Shown one piece after another: positions 25,201-34,194 of a stretch of DNA of 64,000 bases. The stretch is taken from assembly GCF_036588685.1 (NCBI RefSeq), contig NC_086374.1:63424457-63488456 (forward strand), read 5' to 3'. The notes beneath the pieces are model-generated. The model did not search any database and was not told the origin of the DNA. It saw only the letters and a program-made list of their open reading frames with translations. Numbering within the stretch: position 1 is the first letter of the stretch; every line of letters starts with the position of its first letter. A program made the translations under genes and the position numbers. The DNA is from Mytilus trossulus. Taxonomy: Eukaryota; Mollusca; Bivalvia; Mytilida; Mytilidae.

Positions 25201-26983
25201 GACTTCATCAACCTCAGTGAACTGTTTGTATCATTACCTAAATCATCTTGATTAAACTCATGAAACTGTAGCTGTTTCATTTGAATTTGTACTGCCTCCT
25301 CAAAAACATTACACAGGTATTCAAATACAGCATGTCTGGCTACTGGTAAAGTCTGTAACAGGTATAATGCTGATTTTGTCAATGCCTGGTTACTCACTTG
25401 TCTCTCACGATTAACTCCTTGCAAAAATAATCGAAGGTCTGTTAAAACATCCTGAAAAATAGTAATGGTAAAAATTACACAAAAATATTAGATATTTTGT
25501 CTACATGTTTATGAATGTATATCAATCATTATCAGACTCAGAGATTTCTATGTTTGTTTAAAAGGTATTTTTTGTTTTTTTACCTAAAAATTATTACTCA
25601 TCCCCAATTTGATGGGGGGGGGGGGAGGGGGGGGAATGTTGTGGCCAAGCAGACGACTATATTAAATTCAGAATTCAGACTGTCCCATACCTTTTATAGT
25701 GTTAAAATTTGAAAAAAAATATTAATAATATGGATAGACGAAGCATTGGACAAAAAAAGAAGGAAAAAAGGTTTGTGTTTCGAGCGCATTTTTTTTCTGG
25801 TTTCTGACATAAAAAAATCAACCCCCCTTGAATTTAAATGGTTGCTCCCTAATAATGCATAAGAAAAGTGCAAAAGTATGGGGTGCAATGTGATTATAGG
25901 CGAACAGACTCAGATTCTAACTGTCTCACATCGTCTCATTGCTTATTGCTTTAAAATCTGTGTCAGTTTTTCAGAGAATCTGGCCTGCTTGAAAAATTGA
26001 TGTCATACAAATAGTACTTCTCCATTGTGGCGTCACTATTAACACAATCGGCTTTGACCACATTTATTTTAAGAAATGGCCCTACAGAGCTATAACACTA
26101 GGATATGTTGATGGCAGACGAATAGCAATAAGGTGTATGTCATTTATATGGGGACGAAGTACACAATTATGGTAGAAAAATCAATACAAAAAAAATAAAA
26201 AAATCAGGAAAATTTCCCGAATTTTTCATTCTACTAATGAATTCAAAATCGTTAACTTTTTTTTTCAGATCTACTTCCGGTTCCGGTTTTCCCCGATCTT
26301 GCACAGAAATCTACTTTCTTTTTCGGTCTTGTTTGCATGTGACTATTTAAAACATATATTTATCAGTCTTTTAAAATATAAGATTGGAACTCAATACAAA
26401 TTGATTTTAAATAATTGTTTGATATGAAAAAAAACGTTACCTGATGAAAGCGTTTAATTCTTTTGTTTACATTGAATATGACATCATAACTTAAAGAATG
26501 TCACAGCTAAATTCCTAACAACATAACCAAAATCAGGAATGTTACGGTATTTCCGTTTCTTTTATCAACTTGTTAGAATTAAAAAACATAATACATACAA
26601 GAATACATACAGACTTTGTCCCCATTCACAGGTTTGTGCCTGCCTCATATTATATACCAATACTAGTATACCATCATATGACTAGAGTCTTTTCAATTAT
26701 AAATTGAGGACTAAAGGGATAAAACACCAAAGTAACAAACTAAGTAAAGTAAGTATAAAAATTGTTTGAGCACCTAACATGACTAAACATTTTGTTTACC
26801 GGCGCAAGCCCCTTTGCCGTATTTGGAACGAATTGAGTACTTAAATGCAAGTAATGTACGTCCTTCAATAGATTATGCTAGTATTCATACAATGTTATTA
26901 AAATTTTAAATATGATCGAAATCATACGATTACAAATTATAAATATAAACCTTTGATGTTAAATTTTCTGTGGCAGTTGCCAT
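4134..26983 (-). CDS. INTS5: Integrator complex subunit 5 (21 coding exons)
   Basis: Exons in transcription order: 26951-26983, 25238-25451, 24455-24558, 23678-23832, 23153-23245, 22743-22944, 21824-21941, 21176-21251, 18880-18971, 17694-17749, 17135-17271, 14857-14965, 13653-13837, 12860-13056, 10902-11089, 10369-10622, 7780-7850, 7332-7480, 5716-5820, 4931-4973, 4134-4261. Every intron is GT-AG and all phases agree: 2709 nt, 902 aa. The protein aligns in order with human INTS5 as I remember it (about 1019 aa). Landmarks are [70 protein letters not shown] and a C-terminal [21 protein letters not shown]5 is an alpha-helical nuclear scaffold of the Integrator complex; with INTS8 it helps hold the PP2A module. 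Integrator cleaves nascent snRNA and attenuates promoter-proximal transcription. The start [11 protein letters not shown] has an in-frame TGA six bases upstream of it. No broken exon was found, so the gene looks functional. Confidence 0.95.
4660..4702 (+). repeat. Tail of mussel repeat family A
   Basis: The segment GTTTCATTGGCAATCATACC followed by ACATCTCC is the conserved 3' tail of family A, without its upstream part. It lies inside an INTS5 intron, on the strand opposite to transcription. Confidence 0.65.
5869..5968. mobile_element. Foldback (hairpin) element in an INTS5 intron
   Basis: Two arms of about 43-46 bp face each other around a short centre. The left arm starts ATTAATGCTCAAA and ends TTAGTATGC. 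The right arm starts GCATACTAA and ends TTTGAGCATTAAT. A few mismatches are present. The whole unit would fold into one long hairpin, as expected of a foldback MITE. Confidence 0.75.
7021..7224. mobile_element. MITE with terminal inverted repeats
   Basis: The left end reads CTGTGGATTCATTAATATT. The reverse complement of the right end reads CTGTTGATTCGTTTATATT. The element is about 204 bp and shares its terminal consensus with the longer element at 22253-22462. It explains a 100-codon minus-strand open frame here, which I do not call. Confidence 0.65.
8364..10012 (+). mobile_element. Hairpin-ended bivalve repeat with internal tandem units
   Basis: The left end is a small palindrome, AGGCTCTAAAGAGCCT, followed by GTGTCGCT. 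The right end is a strong hairpin in which GCTCACTTGGCCC faces GGGCCAGGTGAGC across TTT. Inside, related units recur; GACCATTTTGGTCATGTTGA appears at 8586, 8988 and 9491. Each unit also contains CAGTTTATCTCTATCTA and TGTTCTATTTTTAGCCATG. Nothing codes for a transposase, so the element is non-autonomous. A diverged shorter copy lies at 20036-21003. The class is unknown to me. Confidence 0.75.
10047..10151. repeat. Perfect 51-bp tandem duplication
   Basis: A 51-bp unit beginning TTTACCACCCTCATTTGAAT is present twice without a mismatch, immediately 3' of the hairpin-ended element. Because 51 is a multiple of three, the open frame across it also repeats, which makes a spurious protein look repetitive. 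Identity of the copies means the duplication is recent. Confidence 0.9.
10902..11089 (-). CDS. INTS5: INTS5 exon 15 with two candidate acceptors
   Basis: Two AG acceptors lie 10 bp apart: one would start the exon at 11099, the other at 11089. The previous exon ends in phase 1 (GAA ATA GAA G), so only the downstream site keeps the frame, giving [13 protein letters not shown], which matches the family. Use of the upstream site would shift the frame. The exon also carries the conserved block [13 protein letters not shown]. Confidence 0.85.
12494..12774. mobile_element. MITE with AAGGTGGTAC terminal repeats
   Basis: The left end reads CTAAAGGTGGTACCCAACAC and the reverse complement of the right end reads TTAAGGTGGTACTTAACAC. 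The interior contains CAGTTTGACAAA and a conserved CAGAGTTATCTCCCTG near the right end. A second copy, missing most of its left end, lies at 17322-17564. Confidence 0.75.
13291..13353. repeat. Short perfect foldback
   Basis: ATATTGGGGAATATTG at 13301-13316 faces its exact reverse complement at 13328-13343, and the flanking TATTGCA and TGCAATA extend the pairing. The 63-bp unit would form a stable hairpin in the INTS5 pre-mRNA intron. Confidence 0.75.
13868..13985 (-). repeat. Decayed copy of mussel repeat family G
   Basis: Read on the minus strand, this carries GGGGCCAGCTGAGGACCACC and, further on, CTGTTGTCTCTTC. It corresponds to the better copy at 42985-43262, which has GGGGCCAGCTGAAGGAGGCC and GTTGTTGTCTCTTTGA. 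Confidence 0.55.
14454..14535 (+). mobile_element. Decayed hammerhead-ribozyme repeat (subfamily A)
   Basis: This copy keeps CAAGCGTTATTGATGAG, then AAACAAAACATGCATCTGGTG, and the subfamily A tail AATCCTGGTATCTTTGAGGA. Compared with intact copies, the core begins TTGATGA instead of CTGATGA, stem II cannot pair, and GACGAAAC has become AACAAAAC. It should be inactive. It lies in an INTS5 intron, antisense to the gene. Confidence 0.6.
15039..15247. mobile_element. MITE rich in GGATTTC and AAGCCCGGGATTT
   Basis: The ends are roughly inverted: GAGGGGGGATAAG on the left, and on the right CTTACCCCCCCTCAT, whose complement is ATGAGGGGGGGTAAG. The interior repeats CAGGATTTC and AAGCCCGGGATTT several times. 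No coding frame was seen. It sits in an INTS5 intron. Confidence 0.6.
17322..17564. mobile_element. Second copy of the AAGGTGGTAC MITE, left end lost
   Basis: It matches the 12494-12774 element through CTTTGACAAAAATATAAAAA, CAGCAGTTTGACAAA-like sequence, CAGAGTTATCCCCCTG and the terminal GTACCACCTTAA. The left terminal repeat is not recognisable. Confidence 0.65.
18320..18668 (+). repeat. Near-full copy of mussel repeat family A
   Basis: Landmarks in order are GGTTGGGATCCTGCTAACAT, CAGGAGCCTATAATTCAGTG, GGGGCCTTTTATAGATGAC, CTCATTGTTGAAGGCTGTA and AATTGGCAATTATACCACAT. Copies at 41086 and 51720 follow the same order. Parts of it appear as spurious open frames on both strands. Confidence 0.8.
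18985..19425 (+). mobile_element. Bivalve repeat with internal 169-bp duplication and terminal hairpin
   Basis: It begins near GTGTCCATTGTACACGGATG. A block from GGACCGTGAAATTGGGGTCA to AAAAACTTTAACCTGA is present twice with a period of about 169 bp and few differences. It ends ATGCCCCTCTACTATCGTAG followed by GTGGGGCAT, which folds into a hairpin. The terminal-hairpin design is shared with the element at 8364. No coding capacity. It lies in an INTS5 intron. Confidence 0.7.
19831..19860. repeat. Poly(C) tract
   Basis: The tract is C6, one T, then about 22 C. Long G or C homopolymers recur in this window near 20760, 22680 and 25614. Their exact length in the assembly is uncertain. Confidence 0.9.
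20036..21003 (+). mobile_element. Diverged copy of the hairpin-ended bivalve repeat
   Basis: It opens with AGAGGCTCTCAAGAGACTGT and GTCGCTCACCT. It continues with GTTTATCTCTATCTAAAATA and TATGTTCTATTTCTAGCCAT, all shared with 8364-10012. It has a single internal unit and lacks the strong right-end hairpin. It is interrupted by a poly(C) run near 20760. Confidence 0.65.
21599..21631. repeat. 33-bp perfect palindrome
   Basis: CTTAATAAACATGGAA and its exact reverse complement flank a single T. It lies in an INTS5 intron and has no open frame. Confidence 0.85.
22253..22462. mobile_element. MITE with TACTGTRAATTCAG ends
   Basis: The left end reads TACTGTAAATTCAGTAATTA and then TTGCGA. The reverse complement of the right end reads TACTGTGAATTCAGAATTTA and then TTGCGT. 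The element is 210 bp and AT-rich, and lacks coding capacity. It is related to the element at 7021. Confidence 0.75.
22563..22724. mobile_element. Foldback MITE with GGATCCAG / CTGGATCC ends
   Basis: It opens GGTGGATCCAGGGTGGG and closes GGCTGGATCCGCCCCTG. Between these lie GGGACATATAGGTGGAA, poly-T and poly-C runs and TTTTTAAAAAGG. A second copy is at 35064. It lies 19 bp downstream (on the minus strand) of an INTS5 exon. Confidence 0.7.
26951..26983 (-). CDS. INTS5: INTS5 first coding exon and start codon
   Basis: This exon encodes the 11 residues [11 protein letters not shown] and ends AAG before GTTTAT, in phase 0, joining [12 protein letters not shown] of the next exon. An out-of-frame ATG lies seven bases upstream of the chosen one, within GTGATGAAAAATGG. 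The in-frame codons just before the start are TGA then AAA, which fixes the start. An inverted CCAAT (ATTGG on the minus strand) lies about 35-40 bp upstream and may belong to the promoter; that is a weak inference. Confidence 0.85.
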
Positions 26984-28600
26984 TTTTCATCACTGGAAAT
27001 TCTAATCGCCGGAACCAATATGAGAACTGGACATGTCACGATTCCGGAGAAAATTTTAGTGAAAATAAAAAAAAATTAAAAGGTTTGCTCATGATTTTAT
27101 TCGAGGATATCTGTGTTGATAGTATGTGAGTGTGTGGACGTGGTGGTGTGTTTGTGGGGGTGGGGGACGAAATTGTATTTTTTTTTCAGTTCAGCTTGTG
27201 CTGCCTTCCTCATAGCTGATTATTTTACTCTTTTTTTTCGCAGTGGTCTATTCATGTTTTCAGTTTTATTAGTATATTAACTTGAAGTGGTTCGACAGCC
27301 TGATTTCCTGATTGTTGTCCCCGGTAGTCTATCTTTATGTTTCAGCTATTTACAGAACCGTAGCTCTTGTAGGTAGGCATGTCCCGTTATGTTATTTTCA
27401 ATCTAGCTATAAACAATTAAATCCTTGAATTGCTCTTGTGCTGATATGCGCGACATTTCAGAACAAGAATTCTTTGAAGGATTTAATTTTAATCATGTTG
27501 GTTATTTTGACTATTTGTGGACCAAAGCTTGGTGTGTACTAAATTTTGATTAACCGAGTAAAGCATTTCACGCGGCAACTGATTTTTGATTTTGTTTATT
27601 CTAATATTGTGCTGTTAAACACAGTTTTTTTCATCCACTATAAATAGGCATGGCTGTAATAAAAAGTAAAATAACAAAAACATCGAATTTCGAGGCCTAA
27701 ATTTCAAAACGGCGGAAAGTCCATAAACAAATGGCAAAATCAAAAGCTCAACCACATCAACTCTCATTGGCAATCATACCACATCTTCCTTTTTACAGAC
27801 ATGATAAATAGATGCACATATCAAAAATAGAGATACAGCAGTCAAAATTGAGTTGATTCTTGTAATCGTAATCACTATAAAAATACAAAAACCAAAATGG
27901 CGAATAGACAAAGCACAAGACGAAAAACAAGAACAGTTTTTATTATTAATCTTGGTATAAACAGGGATGTACAGAATTTTACATCGATGTGGAAAAAATC
28001 ATACGACTCAGGGTTTTTATATACATGTTTAACACCGTTGTAAAATTCGGTATACCTCTATAACTACACCAAGATAAGGAATGTATTTCTCATGAATCGT
28101 TCCTTACTCATTTTCAAATGAGGATATAAATGGAAAAATGCTAATGGAAAATTCTTAGTGCATTTTTTTTTTGTTGCTGCGTATTGTCAATTTTTTTTAT
28201 TTTTTATTTTTCCATATTTTTTGGGACATTTGGATTTTTTTGGTAATTTTGACAACATTTATTAAAGTTATTCCCCGGTAACAAGGATAGGGTGTTAATT
28301 ACACCGGGTTATTAACCATTCAGATTGCAGGAGAGATACAATAAAATTACCATAGCACATGAACAGTAACAGAATGACGGGGATGTGCAAGTAACAAACC
28401 CAATCAAATGGATATCACAAAAAAAAACCACTATTAAACTTTAAGTATTAATTTACAAAGACAAAGAAAATAACACTATAACACTTAATTATCATTATGT
28501 TCTAATTCGTAACCTCAACCGAACATAAAACATTTATCAATATAATACAAAACTCTCACATGGGAGTAGCCACTTGCAAAAGTCAAGTGCATTTTATTCA
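26984..28600. other. Region upstream of INTS5: no gene seen
   Basis: Nothing here codes convincingly. At 27655-27797 are a fragment of repeat family E (CAAATGGCAAAATCAAAAGC) and a family A tail (CATTGGCAATCATACCACAT). The stretch nearest 26984 should hold the INTS5 promoter and 5' UTR; beyond an inverted CCAAT motif I cannot mark its parts. Confidence 0.5.
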
Positions 28601-28642
28601 GGTAATAAGTACACGTAATTCATTGTATATCAATGAAAATTA

Positions 28643-28708
28643 TTAAAATTGTCTGTCTCTAACTAGCACTGCAACATCAATATTTGCGACTCTTCTTGGA
28701 CTATCAAC
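28643..28708 (-). CDS. Possible orphan terminal exon (22 codons)
   Basis: On the minus strand, TTATTTACAG is followed by an open frame VDSPRRVANIDVAVLVRDRQ plus F and a TAA. An AATAAA lies about 45 bp further on (28593-28598). That is the layout of a last exon. I found no upstream exon in a compatible phase, and I do not recognise the peptide. It could be a gene remnant or chance. Confidence 0.25.
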   Translation of the reverse strand, partial: VDSPRRVANIDVAVLVRDRQF

Positions 28709-29189
28709 CTGTAAATAAATAATTTTCATAATTATTTATTTGGAAAAAAGCATCTAGAGCACTTGACTGCAATGACTCGAATGACTTTAACTACTATCAA
28801 ACCACCCGTGCATAAAATGTTTCCCCGCATACTTTATATATCCAATCAAACAGACCTTTCTTTAAATAGCATAAACACATGTTCCTTACCAAACAAAACA
28901 AACTGTATCGATATATGTACAACTTTGATAAATATAATGATTAAGATGATAAACAACTACAATACCTAAATCTATACTTCAAGACTATCGTGTATTATTT
29001 GTGAAGTTGATACGGAATATTTATCAACAAGGTATTTTGCGATGATTTAAAAAAAAAAAGGACGACGTTCTGTGACATAACCCTGGTTAATATATTTTCT
29101 TCCAAGACACTGTGATGTTTTACAAAGTCCAAGTAAGCCAATGAACTATGCAGGTATTAAAGATTAATGGCTTTAGCGTATCAATAAGC

Positions 29190-29335
29190 TCATCATAGAT
29201 ACCAGTATCGAAATTTTGTACTTTCTCCAGACGCGGTTTTGTCAACAAAAGACTCTTCAGCGACGCTCGAATTAAAAAAAAGTAAAAAAAATAAAATAAA
29301 TAAAGTACGAAGTTAAAGAGCATTGAGGACTGAAA
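29190..29335 (-). mobile_element. Hammerhead-ribozyme repeat, degenerate (subfamily A)
   Basis: On the minus strand it has GAGCGTCGCTGAAGAGTC, TTGACAAAACCGCGTCTGG and the tail ACTGGTATCTATGATGAG. The core is damaged: CTGAAGA replaces CTGATGA and GACAAAAC replaces GACGAAAC. Upstream in the unit are the family landmarks CCTCAATGCTCTT and GTACTTTATTTA. Confidence 0.75.
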
Positions 29336-29604
29336 ACTCCTAAAAATTTTGCCAAACACATATAAGATTATCCAATTCCAGCGGTATATAGAAAAGCCTC
29401 CGAAAAGCCTTGGTAATTAAAAAAATCAAGTTTTGTAAACATTTAACTTATGGTGACATATCGATGATAATTCAATGTCAACACAGAAGTGCTGACTACT
29501 GGGCTTGTGATACTTTTGGGGAATATAAACTCCACCAGCAGTGGCATCGACCCAGTGGTTATAAATAAACTCATCATAGATACCAGGATTGAAATTTTGT
29601 ATTT

Positions 29605-29650
29605 TCACCAGACGCGCGTTTCGTCTACAACAAACTCATCAGTGACGCTC
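29605..29650 (-). ncRNA. Hammerhead ribozyme, intact core (subfamily A)
   Basis: On the minus strand it reads GAGCGTCA, CTGATGA, stem II GTT...GAC around TGTTGTA, GAAA, the palindrome-bearing CGCGCGTC, then TGGTGA. All conserved core nucleotides are present. Stem I pairs GCGTCA with TGGTGA, allowing G-U pairs, and is slightly weaker than in other copies. Cleavage would follow GTC. The tail AATCCTGGTATCTATGATGA marks subfamily A. Confidence 0.75.
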
Positions 29651-29804
29651 GAATAAAAAAAAGTCAACTGTCCTTTATCTCGTGTAACAATGATAGTACA
29701 TTTAAAAAGAAACACTCATGTTTCAAAGCATACTAGATAACCGATTTTAAATACAGAAGTCATTTAACACATAAATATTTATAGTAATCACGTGTCTCAA
29801 AATA

Positions 29805-29940
29805 AAACGAAAGAACTTACTCGATTTAGTCAAGACATTAAGAATTTGTTATAAATACAAAAAACTTCCAAATTCAAACTATTGATAATAAAATGAATTA
29901 AGTTTGAGTTAACATTTTTTTCAAATTTTTACTTTCGTTT
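29805..29940. promoter_or_regulatory. Two inverted AAACGAAAG motifs upstream of the CaaX gene
   Basis: AAACGAAAG occurs at 29805-29813 on plus and at 29932-29940 on minus, about 210 and 85 bp before the start codon. The motif contains AANNGAAA, the core bound by interferon regulatory factors in animals. Whether mussel IRF acts here is inference. Confidence 0.25.
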
Positions 29941-30023
29941 TTTGTAAAATATGATGCAGATTAAGGAAGTGATATACTGTTTTAAAGTTATAGTTTCGTA
30001 GGTAAATACCTGAATAATGTGAA

Positions 30024-30734
30024 ATGGCTGCCGCTATCATTGGCAAAACAGAAGTAGGTGTGAATGAATTCGGACGAGATGTGGAAGTTCCTGAAAATCC
30101 AATAGCAAAACTAATGTACTATTTTGATAGTATTTGCTATGCAATGGATATGGATCGGCAGGCAAGTCCGGATAAAATAAAAAAGTTGAGAAATTATTCT
30201 CGGTACAGGCAGTTGACTGATGAGGAAAGGGATCTTCTTCTGTTGCTTTGCGTTCGATTTTCTCCTGATGAACTGATAAACAAATGTCTTTTTCTAGACG
30301 AAGAAATGTGTGGCAACGACATAAACAAGTTTTACAAACTAGGAGCTGTCCGTCATCGCTTTTTGATCACCGAAGAAATCATTATTGGCGGCCAGACTAC
30401 ACATGTCAAGCAAATTTTATGCTTTCGAAAAATGTGGCTGGAATACTGCTATTTGGAACCAATGAAGAATGTGGAGAAAGAATTGCGATCTATTGCTGGT
30501 AAACTTACGGGTAGACCTCAATCTGGCGCAAACAGTGGACAACAAATTGGAGCTGTTCAGCAGCGTCGACCTCAATCCGGCGCAAACAGAGGACAACAAG
30601 CAGGAGCTGTTCAGCAGCGTAGACCAGCCCCGGATGTTGCTGTACAACAACAAAGACGTCAGCAAAGGACACAACCTACCCCGGCATCACCTCCGCCACA
30701 AGAAGAAAAGAAAAAAGATTGCGTAGTGATGTGA
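30024..30734 (+). CDS. Uncharacterised CaaX-box protein, intronless
   Basis: An uninterrupted 236-aa frame starts at AATGTGAAATGG. Residues 1-160 look globular, with a helical region (about 40-100) and a conserved-looking block near 95-147 containing NKFYKLGAVRHRFLITEE. Residues 164-181 and 182-199 are two near-identical 18-residue repeats, RPQSGANxGQQxGAVQQR. They are followed by a Q/R/P-rich linker and the polybasic tail KKKDCVVM. CVVM is a CaaX motif; M at the last position favours farnesylation, and the preceding lysines suggest membrane attachment. There is no signal peptide or transmembrane segment. AATAAA at 30899 is a likely polyadenylation signal. From memory it resembles a bivalve-expanded family of unknown role; I assign no function. 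Confidence 0.85.
   Translation: MAAAIIGKTEVGVNEFGRDVEVPENPIAKLMYYFDSICYAMDMDRQASPDKIKKLRNYSRYRQLTDEERDLLLLLCVRFSPDELINKCLFLDEEMCGNDINKFYKLGAVRHRFLITEEIIIGGQTTHVKQILCFRKMWLEYCYLEPMKNVEKELRSIAGKLTGRPQSGANSGQQIGAVQQRRPQSGANRGQQAGAVQQRRPAPDVAVQQQRRQQRTQPTPASPPPQEEKKKDCVVM
30512..30619 (+). repeat. 54-bp in-frame coding repeat (two copies)
   Basis: Two adjacent 54-bp units, starting AGACCTCAATCTGGCGCAAA and CGACCTCAATCCGGCGCAAA, encode the two 18-residue repeats of the CaaX protein. They differ at only a few positions, two of which change an amino acid clearly (S/R and I/A). This is a recent internal duplication that kept the frame. Confidence 0.85.
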
Positions 30735-31406
30735 CTGAAATATGCGGGTTCGATTGACACTGGAATTATAACAGTAGAAGCTATTTGGTAATTGTTATTT
30801 GGCTGGCATACATCTATCTGGGAAAAATATAATTTTGTAACTTAATTAATTTTTGAGAAAACTCAAGGATGAAAAGCAAATTGTTTCATGTACAACCAAA
30901 TAAAACTAAAGTAATTCTTAACTTCTCCATAACGTCGATGGTAGAAAAGATATATATTTTCACGCGAATTGTTCCTTCGATTTATTTAATGTGTTTTATA
31001 ATTGAAATTCTGTTTCTCGCCGTGTTTGTTGAAAACAATTATTATTCACTGTTCACGTTAAACGGTTAGTTTTCATTCTTCGTATACTACCACAATTGTT
31101 ACAAACCCAACATATAAATGTCATAACGGTCGACCGAATAACGAAGCTGTCCATTCACCATTCCTTGGAATAATAGACCTTTACTTCTAGGAAACATTGG
31201 TTCAATGGCCTCATTGTTAGTAACACCATCATATTAAGGAAATTCTAATATTGGACACAAGATCTTTAATTTTGCGTTAACTGAGTGATGTATTCTCTTT
31301 ATGCAGTACCCGTTGGAATGTTGCTAAATAGAGGAATAGAAAGTTAAGAATAGGAAAGATAAAATCATCTCTTCGGTCGTAAACACTAGTTTTCAATTGA
31401 CTCTTA

Positions 31407-31619
31407 TTGTCAATTTATAAATATGAGACAGCACACGTGTGCCTATGTCATACTGTATTTCGAGTTTTGTGGTATGGATGCTTTAAACATAGTCAATTCA
31501 CCTTTGAAATGTTTAGTGAGAGGACATCATATATATATTGGTATGTGAAGTTAAAGGATAACGCTAATAACAGCACAATTGGTTCGCATAGGAATGCCGA
31601 TGGTTTGTCGAAAAACTAA
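31407..31619 (+). pseudogene. Possible Ty3/gypsy polyprotein relic
   Basis: The short frame ends GSHRNADGLSKN and a stop. H(R/G)NAD(G/A)LS(R/K) is the familiar motif closing the RNase H region of Ty3/gypsy polyproteins. The rest of the frame is not recognisable, and no LTR, protease or integrase is nearby. If real it is a small, decayed fragment; a chance match of eight residues cannot be excluded. Confidence 0.3.
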
Positions 31620-34190
31620 CGTCACCAAACGTATCAAATATTGTTAAAAAAAATACCCCAAAAATGTTGCTATTAAGTTTAAAAATAAAAACAATCCAAA
31701 CAATCCAAAAGTCTAATTTAATTGTAGCAGAATATGCCGAAGAAACAAAGTGTTTTTGTTATTCGATATTTAAAAGAATTCAATTTTGACCCCCCAAATT
31801 TTCTCCTTGAACTTATTCTACATTAAAGTTTTGTTTTAATTACAGTATCTTAGTTTCATCTGTGCATTTTTGTGCTGTGAAAACGTTATGTTTGATCTCT
31901 GAACATGCGAGCTCATATATTTTGCCAAATTTTACAAATTTATGCAAAAAGGATATTTTTACCCCCTCCCTCTCCTAAAAAATAATATAGCAAGTAAACA
32001 ACACGTGGAATTTGTTAAAATGCATCAATATTTTATGACAACAGAATTTCAGTAACCATAAAAGACTTTTAAAACTGTCAAAACCTTTTTAGTGTACGTA
32101 TGTTAGATTTATATTGATATTCACCTATATTTCTAGGTTTCATCAACTTTTTTTGGTCTATAAATCAAATGGAATCAATGTATTTTTAATGTACCTATTT
32201 AAACTCAAATGATATTATGCACTACTAATACCCTTATAGGATCAATAATTTTATCTATAATTCATAATTAAGGTCGTGTTTGAACTTTTGTAATTTTGAT
32301 TATTAAGTTTATAAAGCAATATATTTCGTAGCATTACAAATTTCTATTGAAATTATTTTTTATTTTTTAATTAGCTACAGACTGCAAGCTATACGTTTAC
32401 AATTATAGAAACTCAGTTTTACGAAAATAGATGTGAAAGCAACCATCCTATGCGTAAACTATCAGTTTTCTTGAATACCCCCGTCCTTTTTTTAAATCAG
32501 TAACTTGATGTGAAAGAAGATCGTAACTTTTTTTTTTTATAAAATTATTTAGATTTCATTCGACTTTTAGCATGTTTAGTGGTCAAGATAATAATCAGCT
32601 CTGTGGCTTTAATGTTTAAAGGTATTCGAGGTTTACTGCTTCAGCATTGTGTTCCATCTACCAACATATAACTGAATCCACGACAATCTGTTTATCAAAC
32701 TAGTATTTTTATGATTTGCCAAAGTAAAACTGACTTTTTGTTTCATGCATTTTGATGAATTAATTCACATATCTTAAACTTTTGAAGCGTGTTTATTAGT
32801 TTTTTGTATTATTTGTGCTATAAGGGGTTTTGGACATATATCTTAACTTATTCTTATAATTTATTTATTGGATTTAATTCTATAATTTTTTTGAATAGAA
32901 GTTTAAGAGGGATAAAATTACAGGCCAAAAGGGAATGGAAAGAAACATGAAAGTTTCCTGTTTTTTTCTTCAATAGTAGAACTTGAAATGGCATTATCAA
33001 ATCCGAGTATCTGTTCTCAAAACACCATCTCTTTGAAGGTTACATGGTTGTGTATTTTTTATTAACATGTTGCATATCATTGTTTATATTCAGTATGTAT
33101 ACATACTTGTTTGATTTTTTTTATTATTTGCGATTGATTGTAATATTTGTAGAAATTTTATAAATTTCAATGATTGATAATTTTACTTTTTAAATGTTAA
33201 AAATTATATAGTAGTTATATTAAAAGCATGTACACGAAGGACAGATGATTTGTTTTTTTAAATGTACATTCCCCCCTGGAGTTGAGGTCTCTGATAACTA
33301 ATTTCGGTTTCAAAAAGTCTAAAACTCTTTATAATTTAAAGAAAACATACTTTATTAAGCAGTTGTTTATCTTTGGTGGCCATTAACACTGCAAAACCTA
33401 TTCATAGTAAGCAGTGTTTTCCAAATTAAGCCGTTTTATAGGAGCTTTAACATACCATAACAGTTAAGTAACGCAAACACTTGATAGAAATTTATCATTG
33501 AAACATCCAAAGCACATGAAACTACAAAATTGTTTAGCATTACCATGCGTTCACTTGCTTGTCTTAAGAAAATAACATTTTTCAGTGCGTTACATTAGTT
33601 CCTTTAACTTTGTTTTAATAATATGATATTGTTTTCTGTTCATTTGATGCATGTGATTTGAGATTTTGAATTTTTCATTTGGTAAAGGATATATCGGTGA
33701 ATTTTCCTTGGAGTTAAGTATTTTTGTTCTCTTTTACTTTTTACCTTGATGTCGATGGTTTTATTGGGATGAAATGAGTATTTTGTTTAAAAGCGCACTG
33801 CATGCACATGATGCATTAATATACATATGGTCGTTATATACAAAATGTATTTGACAATACTAGTATGTTCAGGATAGAAATATGTAACTCTGCAATTCCG
33901 AATTATTCATTTTGGAATGCGATAAAAATAGAAAAAGTACAGCATTTTGTTGAACAAATACTCTTTCTTACTGACCATGTTCTATCAATAACAGTTTCTA
34001 AGTTACACCAACCATAAATTGCAACCAATAAAATTAGAAAAAAATGTTTCATGACTGTTAAATCAAGTCTTTAAGCGTTCTTATTGACCCATACATCGTT
34101 TAAGACTGTCATACAAGTAATATATTTAGCTAGATATAAATGCAGGTTTAATCAACCATTCCTACATAAGAACATACCTGTACCAAGACA
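31620..34190. other. AT-rich intergenic DNA, nothing recognised
   Basis: I saw no gene, no clear inverted repeat and no family repeat in this stretch. It is AT-rich throughout, with short homopolymer runs. Confidence 0.5.
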
Positions 34191-34194
34191 GGAA

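Noticed and set aside
30417-30674. Antisense and alternate-frame open frames over the CaaX gene
   Set aside because: They mirror the 54-bp coding repeat of the real gene and have no independent support.
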